Shown piece by piece: positions 36,768-46,125 of a stretch of 64,000 nt of DNA. The notes under the pieces were generated by a model, which saw only the letters and a list, made by a program, of their open reading frames with translations, was not told the origin of the DNA and searched no databases. The translations under genes were made by a program, and so were the position numbers. Within the stretch, counting starts at the first letter, position 1, and each line of letters starts with the position of its first letter. The stretch comes from Pseudobacter sp. (GTDB lineage: Bacteria > Bacteroidota > Bacteroidia > Chitinophagales > Chitinophagaceae), in contig JAFIGX010000022.1 in NCBI GenBank assembly GCA_017849455.1, positions 620,001 through 684,000 of the forward strand, in the 5' to 3' direction.

Positions 36768-36842
36768 AGCCGTATTCTGTTTTAGTCTATCGATTGCGTT
36801 GATTTTCAGCCTTGAGCTTATTCAGTTGGAAAAATGTCCTTT

Positions 36843-37739
36843 TCAGCGGGTGGTTCGTGTGAGATCATGGAGGAACCCCTGCAGTGCTTCTCTGGAACGT
36901 AGTAACTGCACATTTGGCGGGAGCTTTCTTTTATGGGTAAGCAATGATCCATGACCTGAGATCACCAGTGGGACACGCGGTATCTTTTGGTGTGCCAGTT
37001 GCATAAAACGGTCGAGGTTGAAATGATCGGTGAGACAACTAATATGGGTATAAAGATAATCCGGCTTCCGGGCCCTGACCAGGGATCCCATATCCTGTGC
37101 CGGCACATTGGCGCCGATGTACAGGACCTTGACGCCACGGGCTTTGAGCAGGTAGTACATGTAGAGCAGCCCCAGTTCATGATATTCACCTTCCGGAAGG
37201 AATAATACAATGGTGGTATCAACGGAAAGCCTGTTGTTCATGGCCCCGATCCCTGCAATTAGCTTCTGCCGGATGATATTCCCTACCAGTTGCTCCTGTG
37301 CAAGATTCACATGATCGGCCATCCAGAGCAGGCAGAGCTTATCCAGGAAGGGAAAAATAAGATGGTGCACTGTCTTTTCCATTCCCCATGCCTTGATATG
37401 ATTGTTGAGAAGACCTTCAAACCGGTACACGTCCATATCGATCATGAACTGCACGAGGTCGTTGATCAGTCGTTCCTGCTGTGCTTCCGTATCTGCCAAT
37501 GATCCGATCTTCTGGCGTACTTCGTCTGCACTCATCTTATCGATATGCGAGATCTTGTACCCGTACTTGTTGAGCAAGGCGATATTGAGGACCGATTTCA
37601 GCTCATCGGCATTGTAATAACGTATATTGGTATCCGTTCGGCGCGGTTTGAGGAATGAATAGCGTTGCTCCCAGATCCTGATGGTATGGGCTTTGATACC
37701 GGAGAGATATTCCAGGTCTTTTATGGTAAACGCATTCAC
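36843..37739 (-). CDS. MerR-family regulator with B12-binding domain (CarH/LitR type)
   Basis: A 298-residue protein. Residues 4-70 form a MerR winged helix (TIKDLEYLSGIKAHTIRIWE). Residues 85-165 resemble the four-helix cap of B12-dependent regulators. Residues 172-295 form a Rossmann-like B12-binding domain with EYHELG at 185-190, whose H187 would be the lower cobalt ligand. In CarH a W-x9-EH motif packs over adenosylcobalamin. Here the same place reads W139-x9-E149-Q150, so the His is absent. It probably represses the sigma factor and crt genes in the dark, by analogy with the family, but its light response may differ. Confidence 0.85.
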   Translation of the reverse strand: MNAFTIKDLEYLSGIKAHTIRIWEQRYSFLKPRRTDTNIRYYNADELKSVLNIALLNKYGYKISHIDKMSADEVRQKIGSLADTEAQQERLINDLVQFMIDMDVYRFEGLLNNHIKAWGMEKTVHHLIFPFLDKLCLLWMADHVNLAQEQLVGNIIRQKLIAGIGAMNNRLSVDTTIVLFLPEGEYHELGLLYMYYLLKARGVKVLYIGANVPAQDMGSLVRARKPDYLYTHISCLTDHFNLDRFMQLAHQKIPRVPLVISGHGSLLTHKRKLPPNVQLLRSREALQGFLHDLTRTTR

Positions 37740-37764
37740 CGGAAAAGATGTGTTTAAAAAGGTT

Positions 37765-37781
37765 TATACAAATCTATACAA
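37765..37781 (-). promoter_or_regulatory. Direct repeats over the candidate promoter of the MerR gene
   Basis: On the minus strand TTGTATA occurs twice with a 10-base period (37781-37775 and 37771-37765). The -7-like TAGATTTG (37776-37769) lies across them, 29 bases before the ATG. This suggests autoregulation by a protein that binds head-to-tail, as CarH-type proteins can. An inverted CAATT/AATTG pair follows at 37785-37797. The rest of the 223-base spacer shows nothing clear. Confidence 0.4.
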
Positions 37782-37962
37782 GTGCAATTATAAATTGTTT
37801 AATATATAATGGAGCAGGTTTGGGAGAAAAGCTGTTCTGATTTTGACACCATTCAGCAAACACTTGCCAATAAGCGAATTATATATTCAAATTAGAGCGT
37901 TCCTGATGGATTTTTAACAGAACCCGGAGAGATATTTGAGGCGGGAGTTGAAATGGGAGACA

Positions 37963-38850
37963 TCAGATCTGCTGACCAAGGATCGTAACCCTGGGACTAT
38001 TCCGGACCCTTTCCCGGACAAACGGGAGATCACGGATATAAATTACATTATCGGATTTTCTGTCATCAAGCTTGATAAGGTCCCGTTTGAAAGGATCGTA
38101 TGAGTAGGGTTCAAATCCTTTTTGAAGAAAACTTTGATGGATCTTTTCCTCATCATATCCATACCTCGATCCCGATCCGTTCAATTCAATGATCACGGCC
38201 TTTAGCTGGGGTTGGGCCAGTGTTTTGGATGCACCGGCCAGGACTTCTGTTTCAAATCCTTCTACATCGATCTTCAATAACAAAGGAGTATCTCCCTGCA
38301 AAATATTGTCGAGCGAATTGATATCGATCTCTATGGTCGGTGTACTTCCATTCTCCTGCATAACAACATGATTGACCGTATCAAGATCAGCCGTGAATTT
38401 CAATTTACCTTCTGTAGCGCCAAGTCCAATGTTGAACGCCCTGACAATATTCCCGATCTTATTGATGGAAATATTATTTTCCAGGTATCCAAAGGTTTTT
38501 GGAATTGGTTCAAAACAAACTGTCCTTGCGCGTCTGTATCCCGATGCAAGAATGGTATAACTGCCGATATTAGCACCAATATCAGCAAAAAGATCCTCCT
38601 CCTGCAGAAGATGCAACAGGAAAGCCATATCATGAAATTCATGAAGGCCGGCGTACATGTTACCGGTTGCTCCTGTCAGTCCTTTCCAGACGATCAGTTT
38701 GGCATTTCCTACAAATGGATAAATGACGGGATAGGGAACAAGCCTGGAGTACAATTGCCATTTCAGGAATCTGCCCAGGGCTGCCGCCCGGTTCTTCCTG
38801 GTCAGTGGATGATTCGATATGAATTTCAATACGCGTAAGATGGACATCAA
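37963..38850 (-). CDS. FkbM-family methyltransferase
   Basis: A 295-residue protein. EEDLFADIGANIGSYTILAS near 86-105 is the S-adenosylmethionine-binding strand, TVCFEPIPKTFGYLENNI follows near 111-128, and LLKIDVEGFETEVLAGA near 195-211 is the FkbM signature. Such enzymes O-methylate sugars or other small groups. It starts 44 bases after the CpsB-type gene and is the last gene of the polysaccharide run. The acceptor is likely a sugar of the encoded glycan, by context. Confidence 0.85.
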   Translation of the reverse strand: MMSILRVLKFISNHPLTRKNRAAALGRFLKWQLYSRLVPYPVIYPFVGNAKLIVWKGLTGATGNMYAGLHEFHDMAFLLHLLQEEDLFADIGANIGSYTILASGYRRARTVCFEPIPKTFGYLENNISINKIGNIVRAFNIGLGATEGKLKFTADLDTVNHVVMQENGSTPTIEIDINSLDNILQGDTPLLLKIDVEGFETEVLAGASKTLAQPQLKAVIIELNGSGSRYGYDEEKIHQSFLQKGFEPYSYDPFKRDLIKLDDRKSDNVIYIRDLPFVRERVRNSPRVTILGQQI

Positions 38851-38894
38851 TTCAATTTTAAGTAATTATTTTGGTTAAGCTCCCGGACAGATGA

Positions 38895-39635
38895 TCACAA
38901 TCCAGGATTCAGCAATTTGCCCGAATCAAGCAGGGAATGGACATGGTCCATTAGCTGTGGGGATGAACGCAGGGCATTAAGATGGCGGGCATGGTGAAGA
39001 TCGGTGCCCAGCAGGTCGACATATTTTTTCTTTAAAAAATATAACGCAAGCTCCTGCGGCGCCTTTCCATAATATCCGCTGAGAGAAAGGAGATTTACCT
39101 GGAATAGACATCCGGCATCCCTGAACTCGTCGTAAAGATGTTTCTGGTTCTGCAGGTAATTATAACGTTCCGGATGGGCCAGTACCGGTTGGTACCCTTT
39201 GATCTGGAGGTTGAACAATTTTTGCTTCAGGTCTATCGGGGCGATCACGAAAGAGAATTCCACCAGTACCCAGTTGTCTTTGATCGTAAGCAGCGGGGTA
39301 TCATTAGCGAGTAGGGAATCGAAATGTTCATCGAGATAATATTCGGCAGCGGCCTTCAGTTTTACTGTCAGTCCATTTTCATGAACCGGTCCCTGTAAGC
39401 TCTCCAGCAGGGCCTGTATGCCTGCCGCCTCATTCCGGTACATATCCCACAGTATATGGGGCGTGGTCACCAATCGTTGGAAACCCAGTTCCTGCAAGCC
39501 TTTGATCAGTTCCAGGGAGGTGGCCAGATCCGGTGAGCCATCATCGATACCGGGAAGGAGATGCGAATGCATATCTGCCTCCAGCGCGCTCAGATCAACG
39601 GTAACAGTCTTTTTCTTTTTGAATATAGAGAACAT
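38895..39635 (-). CDS. CpsB/CapC-type PHP-domain tyrosine phosphatase
   Basis: A 246-residue protein. ADMHSHLLPGIDDGSPD near residues 20-36 is the first metal-binding motif of the PHP phosphatase family, followed by VTTPHILWDMYR near 56-67, VLAHPERYNYL near 154-164 and LLGTDLHHARH near 213-223. It removes phosphate from tyrosine kinases that control polysaccharide chain export. No BY-kinase (Wzc-type) gene is visible, so its target must lie outside the window. Confidence 0.88.
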   Translation of the reverse strand: MFSIFKKKKTVTVDLSALEADMHSHLLPGIDDGSPDLATSLELIKGLQELGFQRLVTTPHILWDMYRNEAAGIQALLESLQGPVHENGLTVKLKAAAEYYLDEHFDSLLANDTPLLTIKDNWVLVEFSFVIAPIDLKQKLFNLQIKGYQPVLAHPERYNYLQNQKHLYDEFRDAGCLFQVNLLSLSGYYGKAPQELALYFLKKKYVDLLGTDLHHARHLNALRSSPQLMDHVHSLLDSGKLLNPGL

Positions 39636-39658
39636 GCCAGGTCTTATCGGTCCAAAAA

Positions 39659-40597
39659 CTACACCATTTCTTTCGATGTGCGGATGAATTCCCTGTAAAC
39701 TTTTTCGATGCCTTCACGCAATCCTGTTTTTGCCTTCCAGCCGAGTCTGGTAAGTTTGCTGACATCCATAAGTTTCCGGGGCGTACCATCTGGTTTGGTG
39801 AGATCATGCCCGATAGCGCCTTCATATCCTACCACATCCCTGATCAGCAGGGCCAGGTCCCTGATGCTGAGGTCTTCGCCGGTGCCGATGTTCACGAACC
39901 CTTCATCATTGTAATGTTGCATTAAAAAGTAACAGGCATCGGCCAGGTCATCGGCATAGAGGAACTCGCGGAGTGGTGCGCCGGTGCCCCATATCACTAC
40001 CACCGGTTCCTTATTGATCTTCGCTTCATGGAATTTACGCAGCAGGGCCGGCAGTACATGCGATTTGTTCAGGTCATAATTATCGTTGGGCCCATACAGG
40101 TTGGTGGGCATCACGGAAATGAAATTGCATCCGTACTGGGACCGGTACGCATCGCACATTTTGATACCTGCGATCTTGGCAATCGCATAAGGTTCATTGG
40201 TCGGTTCCAACAAACCTGTGAGCAGGTATTCTTCTTTCAATGGCTGTGGGGCCAGCTTCGGATAGATGCAGGAAGAACCCAGGAACATCAGCTTTTTCAC
40301 TTTATTCATGTACGCCGCATGGATCACATTGTTCTGGATCATGATATTATCGTAAATGAATTCAGCGCGATAAGAATTGTTGGCCAGTATTCCTCCTACC
40401 TTGGCAGCGGCCATGAACACATAGTCCGGTTTTTCGGTAGCGAAGAAATCATTTACAGCCTGCTGGTTACGCAGGTCAAGCTCTGAAGAAGTTCTCAGCA
40501 ACAGGTTGTTGAATCCGTCCTGTTTCAATTTTCGAACTATGGCCGAGCCTACCATTCCCCGGTGACCGGCTACATATATTTTTCCTGATTGGTCCAT
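39659..40597 (-). CDS. fcl: GDP-L-fucose synthase
   Basis: About 312 residues from ATG at 40597; an upstream in-frame ATG at 40657 would overlap gmd and is not used. The Rossmann motif is GHRGMVGSAIVRKL. The conserved FLGSSCIYPKLAPQP and the YAIAKIAGIKMCDAYR strand with catalytic Tyr and Lys are those of the epimerase-reductase Fcl/WcaG. It converts the gmd product to GDP-L-fucose. It directly follows gmd with a 37-base gap. Confidence 0.95.
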   Translation of the reverse strand: MDQSGKIYVAGHRGMVGSAIVRKLKQDGFNNLLLRTSSELDLRNQQAVNDFFATEKPDYVFMAAAKVGGILANNSYRAEFIYDNIMIQNNVIHAAYMNKVKKLMFLGSSCIYPKLAPQPLKEEYLLTGLLEPTNEPYAIAKIAGIKMCDAYRSQYGCNFISVMPTNLYGPNDNYDLNKSHVLPALLRKFHEAKINKEPVVVIWGTGAPLREFLYADDLADACYFLMQHYNDEGFVNIGTGEDLSIRDLALLIRDVVGYEGAIGHDLTKPDGTPRKLMDVSKLTRLGWKAKTGLREGIEKVYREFIRTSKEMV

Positions 40598-40634
40598 AAT
40601 TATGGAATAACTGTGCAATTTACGGCGATAATTT

Positions 40635-41750
40635 CTATTCGAACTGGTTACGCACATAGTAGCCTGCTTCTTTCAGCAAGCGGTCCCTTTTAAATAATTC
40701 CACGTCGTTGGCCACCATTTCTTTCACAAGGGCCGGCAGGTCGTAGACCGGCTTCCAGCCCAGTTGGGTCTGGGCCTTGGTGGGATCACCGATCAGCAGG
40801 TCGACTTCCGTTGGACGATAGTAACGAGGGTCAACAGCCACTACTTCCTTACCTACCGGTAATTGGTATTCGGGATTCCTGCAGGCAGTTACTATGCCAA
40901 CTTCGCTTTCGGCCTTTCCTTTGAAGTCGAGTTCAATCCCCACTTCTCCGAATGCCATCCGTACAAACTCCCTTACAGGAGTGGTGATACCGGTGGCGAT
41001 CACATAATCTTCCGGCTTCGGCTGTTGCAGAATGCGCCACATGGCCTCCACATAATCCCTGGCATGGCCCCAGTCGCGTTTGGCATCGAGGTTACCGAGA
41101 TATATCTTATCCTGCAACCCAAGTGCGATCTTAGCTACGCCACGGGTGATCTTCCTGGTAACGAATGTTTCGCCGCGCAGGGGAGATTCGTGGTTGAACA
41201 GGATGCCATTGACGGCATACATATCATAAGCCTCCCGGTAATTGACGGTGATCCAGTACGCATACAGTTTTGCCACTGCATAAGGGGAACGGGGATAGAA
41301 AGGCGTGCGTTCGGATTGAGGAACTTCCTGTACCAACCCATACAGCTCGGAGGTGGAAGCCTGGTAAACTTTCGACTTCCGGGTAAGCCCCAACAATCTA
41401 ACGGCCTCTAGTATGCGCAAAGTACCGACTCCATCGGCATTGGCGGTATACTCCGGTGTTTCAAAACTCACGTGCACATGGCTCATGGCTGCCAGGTTAT
41501 AGATCTCATCCGGTTGTGTTTCCTGGATGATGCGGATGAGATTGGTGGAATCGGTGAGGTCGCCATAATGCAACTTCAGATGAACATCTTTCTCATGCGG
41601 GTCCTGGTATAAATGGTCTATCCTTTCCGTATTGAACAGGGAGCTTCTGCGTTTGATACCATGCACGGTATATCCTTTCTTCAACAACAGATCGCTGAGA
41701 TAGGCTCCGTCCTGCCCGGTTATACCAGTAATTAAGGCGACTTTTGACAT
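40635..41750 (-). CDS. gmd: GDP-mannose 4,6-dehydratase
   Basis: A 371-residue short-chain dehydrogenase. GITGQDGAYLSDLLLKKGY at the N-terminus is the NADP-binding loop. GIKRRSSLFNTERIDHLY, STSELYGLVQEVPQSE and the YAVAKLYAYW catalytic segment are typical of Gmd. It makes GDP-4-keto-6-deoxymannose from GDP-mannose. It precedes fcl and lies 4 bases after a glycosyltransferase gene in the same transcript. Confidence 0.97.
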   Translation of the reverse strand: MSKVALITGITGQDGAYLSDLLLKKGYTVHGIKRRSSLFNTERIDHLYQDPHEKDVHLKLHYGDLTDSTNLIRIIQETQPDEIYNLAAMSHVHVSFETPEYTANADGVGTLRILEAVRLLGLTRKSKVYQASTSELYGLVQEVPQSERTPFYPRSPYAVAKLYAYWITVNYREAYDMYAVNGILFNHESPLRGETFVTRKITRGVAKIALGLQDKIYLGNLDAKRDWGHARDYVEAMWRILQQPKPEDYVIATGITTPVREFVRMAFGEVGIELDFKGKAESEVGIVTACRNPEYQLPVGKEVVAVDPRYYRPTEVDLLIGDPTKAQTQLGWKPVYDLPALVKEMVANDVELFKRDRLLKEAGYYVRNQFE

Positions 41751-41754
41751 ACTC

Positions 41755-42501
41755 TTATCTGATTATAAATTGAATGATCTTCCTGGCCGGTTTCAGCCAG
41801 GTAGTAAAAAAATATGGTTTCAGTTCGTTGATCCTCCAGGCCAGCCTGTCTTCCCGGTTGGCACGGATCCTGTTCTGCAAGCTGGCATTGCTCACGCCGC
41901 CTACCCGCATTTTCACCAGCACTTCCGGGATATATTGTACGCTCACGTTGTATTTCACCAACATGCGCAACATCAGCTCATAGTCGGCCGACGTACGAAG
42001 ATCAGTATTGAATAGCCCCACCTGTTCATAAATTTTCCTGCGGACAAAAAAAGCAGGGTGCGGCGGCATCCAGCCATAATAGAAATATTTCTTATTGAAA
42101 CGGCCTGTTCTCCAGGTCCGGGTAACCTTCTCAACGTTATCATGCGCCACATACTGCAGGTCGCCATAAACGGCATCGACAGCCGGGTCATGGAAGACTT
42201 CCATCACTTTGGCGAGCACTGCCGGGTGGTGATAGAAATCATCGGAGTTCAATATCCCCACCACTTCCCCGGTGGCCAGCCTTACACCCTTATTCATGGC
42301 ATCGTAGATGCCCTTGTCTTTTTCCGAGATCAGCTTCGACACGTGTGGGAATTCCTGTACGATCTTCAGGGTATCGTCCGATGACAATCCATCGATGATG
42401 ATATGTTCTATGTGCGGATACTCCTGCCGGGCGATACAGTTAAGCGTGTCGCGCACAGTGGAGGCACTGTTGTAGGTGGCGGTGATAATAGAGATCATCA
42501 T
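41755..42501 (-). CDS. Glycosyltransferase family 2
   Basis: About 248 residues from ATG at 42501, which overlaps the previous stop by ATGA; an ATG at 42759 would overlap the acetyltransferase gene entirely and is a shadow. MISIITATYNSASTVRDTLN is the GT-A fold start and GILNSDDFYHHPAVLA gives the metal-binding DD. It adds a sugar from a nucleotide donor to the growing chain at the inner membrane. Donor and acceptor unknown. Confidence 0.9.
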   Translation of the reverse strand: MMISIITATYNSASTVRDTLNCIARQEYPHIEHIIIDGLSSDDTLKIVQEFPHVSKLISEKDKGIYDAMNKGVRLATGEVVGILNSDDFYHHPAVLAKVMEVFHDPAVDAVYGDLQYVAHDNVEKVTRTWRTGRFNKKYFYYGWMPPHPAFFVRRKIYEQVGLFNTDLRTSADYELMLRMLVKYNVSVQYIPEVLVKMRVGGVSNASLQNRIRANREDRLAWRINELKPYFFTTWLKPARKIIQFIIR

Positions 42502-43058
42502 AATGAAGTAGAAAATGTGCGCTGGCGTACGGGCACGGCCGGATTTCCCTGGTAAATGGTATATGCTTCCAGGTCTTTGGTGGCGACGGATAAGGCCGAC
42601 AACACGGCATGGGTATGGCATCGCAGGCCCGGGCACACCAGGGCCCTGGCGCCGATCCAGACCCCATTCTCCAGCACAATTCCCTTTACTACCAGGTCGA
42701 ATGTGGGCTTCGTATAATCGTGATTGCCCGTAAGCAGCATGGCCCCCTGGGAAATACACACATGATCGCCGATCGAGATATCGGCGAGGTTATCGATCCA
42801 TACCTTTTCACCGATCCATGAATGGTCACCGATCCTCAACTTCCATGGGTACTTGATATTCACGGCAGGTTTTATCACTACTCCTTTTCCGATCTTTGCC
42901 CCGAACCATCTCAATAGCGTGCGTTTCACGGAAGATCCCGGAATGAGGGGATTAAGGAAAAAAACGATATTGGTAAAATACCAGCAAACCTGTTTCAGCC
43001 GGGAGGCGCCTATTTCTTTTTTATACCAGCTATTATTATATGATGAGAGGTCTGTCAT
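42498..43058 (-). CDS. WcaF-like colanic-acid-type O-acetyltransferase
   Basis: A 186-residue hexapeptide-repeat protein. LRIGDHSWIGEKVWIDNLA and ISIGDHVCISQGAMLLTGNH are left-handed beta-helix turns. GVWIGARALVCPGLRCHTHA holds the active-site region. It belongs to the NodL/LacA/WcaF group that transfers acetyl groups to sugars. It starts 4 bases after the glycosyltransferase at 43063-44208 and overlaps the GT2 gene by ATGA. Sugar target unknown. Confidence 0.87.
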   Translation of the reverse strand: MTDLSSYNNSWYKKEIGASRLKQVCWYFTNIVFFLNPLIPGSSVKRTLLRWFGAKIGKGVVIKPAVNIKYPWKLRIGDHSWIGEKVWIDNLADISIGDHVCISQGAMLLTGNHDYTKPTFDLVVKGIVLENGVWIGARALVCPGLRCHTHAVLSALSVATKDLEAYTIYQGNPAVPVRQRTFSTSL

Positions 43059-43062
43059 TATA

Positions 43063-44208
43063 TCATTGAAATAACTTCGCGTACTTGGTAAGGTAATCGA
43101 AGCTGATCATGAACCGATGTGCGTAGCCCCAGGCATTTTTCGACCATTCGTTGTATTCATGCTGGTCCATCTGAAGCATCTGCAACAATGCTTTTTCGAA
43201 TCCTTCCCTGCTATCCAGGGGCAGGTCCCACCCTGCCTTGATCTTGCCCAACTCTTTCCAGGGGGTCTGATCGCTGATCAGCACCGGCTTGCCTGCAGAA
43301 AGCGCTTCAAACACGGCATGCCCGAAATTCTCACCTAATGTGGGCAATGCAAAAATATGATATTGGGCAAGCGTATTAAAGACTTGTTGATGGAGCAGAG
43401 GTCCTTTGAAACGAACGTTGATTTCACCTGGAAGATAACTGGCCGCCTGTTTGCATATCTCAGTGTATTTCTGATCATCCGCTTCGCCATAAATATCCAG
43501 GATGATCTTTCCTGGAATTTTCCCGAGTATCTCAAGCAGGAACAAAAGATTTTTCTTGGGATGGATACGGGAGATGAACACACATCTCAATTCTCCGGGT
43601 TGCTTCGATAAGGGAGCCCATGCACCTTCGGCCACATTCGGAATATTCTCTGCCACCACGGTATTGCTACCGGGAAAAAAGCCGAGTATATCCTGTTCTT
43701 CCTGTTTGTCGGTCGCGTGGAATAAGATCCTGTCGGCCAATCCGGAGAGCCTGAAAAGCCGCAGGAATACATTCTTCTTGAAGGATTTCCGGCGAATAGC
43801 GCCCTGCTGGAGCATACCCCGTGGAGCGAGTACCCTGCGGCCCTTAAAGCCCATTCGTTTCAAGGTCCACAAAGGTAACAGGGTGAAAGCCTTCGAGAAC
43901 ATGCTATTGAAATACACAACATCCGGTTGTATTTCATGCACCAGTTTTTTCAGGCTGGCGGCAGACATGGAGCCTGTTCCGGCATACCATACGGAAGAAT
44001 GCGGGCTAATGGTAGTCCATTGATCGAGAGGAATTCCCGGGTAAGGTACCTGGTCACCCAGGTCCCTGTCGGATGTAATAATATAGAAATCGTATTCTCC
44101 GGAAAGAGTGTGAACGATATTCTTACAGGATTGTATCGGCCCTCCTGCTTTGTACCCCGGTTCATACCAATCGCAGAAGATCAGGACCTTTTTCTTGACG
44201 TTATTCAA
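43063..44208 (-). CDS. Glycosyltransferase, GT4 family
   Basis: A 381-residue GT-B enzyme. DWYEPGYKAGGPIQSCKNIV is the acceptor-side loop, RCVFISRIHPKKNLLFLLEI begins the donor domain near residue 208, and LPTLGENFGHAVFEALSAGKPVL near 290-312 has the EX7E-type motif. It probably uses a GDP- or UDP-sugar for glycan assembly. It lies 24 bases after the asparagine synthase-like gene. Confidence 0.9.
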   Translation of the reverse strand: MNNVKKKVLIFCDWYEPGYKAGGPIQSCKNIVHTLSGEYDFYIITSDRDLGDQVPYPGIPLDQWTTISPHSSVWYAGTGSMSAASLKKLVHEIQPDVVYFNSMFSKAFTLLPLWTLKRMGFKGRRVLAPRGMLQQGAIRRKSFKKNVFLRLFRLSGLADRILFHATDKQEEQDILGFFPGSNTVVAENIPNVAEGAWAPLSKQPGELRCVFISRIHPKKNLLFLLEILGKIPGKIILDIYGEADDQKYTEICKQAASYLPGEINVRFKGPLLHQQVFNTLAQYHIFALPTLGENFGHAVFEALSAGKPVLISDQTPWKELGKIKAGWDLPLDSREGFEKALLQMLQMDQHEYNEWSKNAWGYAHRFMISFDYLTKYAKLFQ

Positions 44209-44232
44209 AACTATAGGTAGGGCGAAAAATTA

Positions 44233-46104
44233 TTAATTGACCCCATTTTTCTCGAGCCAGTATTCCAACACCACGAACAACCATATTTCCATCCACCGTA
44301 CGGAAGTGTCGCCCTCCAGGAAACGCTTCCAGTATTTGTTCAATTCGTTCGACTTGATAAAAGGCCTTTCCCCTATCTTCTTCAAATAATATGCGCAGAA
44401 AGACTGCAACTCTCTTTTCATCCACATGCTCCAGGGAAATACGAACCCTTGTTTCGGCCTGTTCACGATCTCTTTCGGGATGATATTTCCCAGTGATTCC
44501 ACCAACAGGCTTTTCGGATAAGAGTGGCCCTTGTGGGTATCCGGCGCCACCAACATCAACTCAACCAGTTCGTGATCGAAAAAGGGTTCTCTCACCTCCA
44601 GTGAAACAGCCATGCTCATCTGATCGATATCTTTCAACAAGGTATTCTGCGTATATCCCAGCAGATCGGCTACCGTAACCTGGCTCAGCAATGGGAGGCT
44701 TTCCAATTCCTTGCGGTGCTGCTGTAGTTGAAAACCGACCAGGCTTTCATAAGAGTTTTCGAAATTAGTGAGCTTATTCAATAAATGAGGCGTGAGTATC
44801 CGCCTGCATTCAGGATAGAAGAACTCGATAGTGCTATCGGGCGATTTAACGAAATGCACGATCCGTTCCATCTTCCCGGTAGTTGAATGGCCGTTGAGCA
44901 CATGCGCCAATTGTTTGCGAAGCCAGCCTGTATTGTTCCAGGCAAGGTCGAATTTCCGGAAACGCATATAGCGTCTGAAGAGCGGGTAACCAGCGAATAG
45001 CTCATCACCGCCGACCCCGGACAGCGCCACTGTCAACCCTGCTTTCTTCACTGCCTTGGAAATGATATAGGAATTGATCCCATCTCCACTGGGAGTATCC
45101 ATCATATCCAGGGCATGGGGCAGTTCATCGAGCAGGCTTTGCGGTTTGAGCAGGATCGGATGATGAACGGCCCCGAAGCGACGGGCCACCAGGGAAGCGT
45201 AGTACGATTCATCAAAGGAGGCTTCCTCCATTCCTACTGTAAATGTCTGTGGGGCCTGCCCACTCACCTCTGCCATCAATCCTACTATCGCGGAGGAATC
45301 GATGCCGCCCGAAAGGAAAGCCCCGATCGGTACATCGCTGATCAATCTCTCTTCCACGGCATTGCATAAGCGCTTGCGGATCTCACTTCTCATCCGCTGC
45401 TTATCGTTCAGATCGAAATCAAAATTGTTCTTATCGGGTATCGGCTTCCAGTATTTATGTTTATAGATCCTTCCATTCTTTACGTTCAGCATGGTGCCGG
45501 CATCCAACTGGTGGATATCTTCTATAATACTTAATGGGAAACCGATCGACTGGAAGGCAAGAAATTCTTTTACGGCAGGGGTATTCAAACGGGGGGATAC
45601 CAATCCGCTCCTCAATATCGACCTGATCTCGGAGGCAAAAATCAGGCATTTATCGTTCACGTACAGGTAGAGGGGCTTCACGCCAAGCCTGTCGCGGACC
45701 AGGATCAATTCCTCTTCTTTTCTATCCCAGATCGCCAGCGAGAACATTCCCTTCAGGTAATGTACGAAATCCTTTTTCCAGGTTGTATACGCTGCAAGTA
45801 TGACCTCTGTATCGGATTGTGTTTTGAAGGGATAATCAGGCAACATGGCTTTAAGCGACCTGAAATTATAGATCTCCCCATTGAACACAATCACATACCT
45901 GCTGTCGTCTGACAGCATCGGCTGATCGGCGGCATCGCTTAAATCAATGATCGAGAGCCTGCGATGGCCCAACTGAATATTCCCATCTTCAAAAAAACCA
46001 TTTGCATCGGGACCGCGATGTCTCATCGCTTCCACCATATTCTCAATTCTCCAGCGTTCAAGCTGCTGGGGCTTGTAATAGAGAATGCCTGCGATTCCGC
46101 ACAT
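44233..46104 (-). CDS. asnB: Asparagine synthase (glutamine-hydrolysing)-type amidotransferase
   Basis: A 623-residue two-domain protein. Cys2 of MCGIAGILYY is the N-terminal nucleophile of the glutaminase domain, with HRGPDANG and GHRRLSIIDLSD following. The synthetase domain has the P-loop-like AFLSGGIDSSAIVGL near residue 265. Genes of this type in polysaccharide clusters often amidate uronic acids or other sugar carboxylates. True asparagine synthesis is also possible. It lies 21 bases after the GT9 gene. Confidence 0.9.
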   Translation of the reverse strand: MCGIAGILYYKPQQLERWRIENMVEAMRHRGPDANGFFEDGNIQLGHRRLSIIDLSDAADQPMLSDDSRYVIVFNGEIYNFRSLKAMLPDYPFKTQSDTEVILAAYTTWKKDFVHYLKGMFSLAIWDRKEEELILVRDRLGVKPLYLYVNDKCLIFASEIRSILRSGLVSPRLNTPAVKEFLAFQSIGFPLSIIEDIHQLDAGTMLNVKNGRIYKHKYWKPIPDKNNFDFDLNDKQRMRSEIRKRLCNAVEERLISDVPIGAFLSGGIDSSAIVGLMAEVSGQAPQTFTVGMEEASFDESYYASLVARRFGAVHHPILLKPQSLLDELPHALDMMDTPSGDGINSYIISKAVKKAGLTVALSGVGGDELFAGYPLFRRYMRFRKFDLAWNNTGWLRKQLAHVLNGHSTTGKMERIVHFVKSPDSTIEFFYPECRRILTPHLLNKLTNFENSYESLVGFQLQQHRKELESLPLLSQVTVADLLGYTQNTLLKDIDQMSMAVSLEVREPFFDHELVELMLVAPDTHKGHSYPKSLLVESLGNIIPKEIVNRPKQGFVFPWSMWMKRELQSFCAYYLKKIGERPFIKSNELNKYWKRFLEGDTSVRWMEIWLFVVLEYWLEKNGVN

Positions 46105-46125
46105 GTGTAGTATGTCGTTGTTTGG

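Noticed and set aside
42502..42759. Longer start for the GT2 gene
   Set aside because: It would lie almost wholly inside the acetyltransferase gene, and the ATG at 42501 with ATGA overlap matches the family N-terminus.
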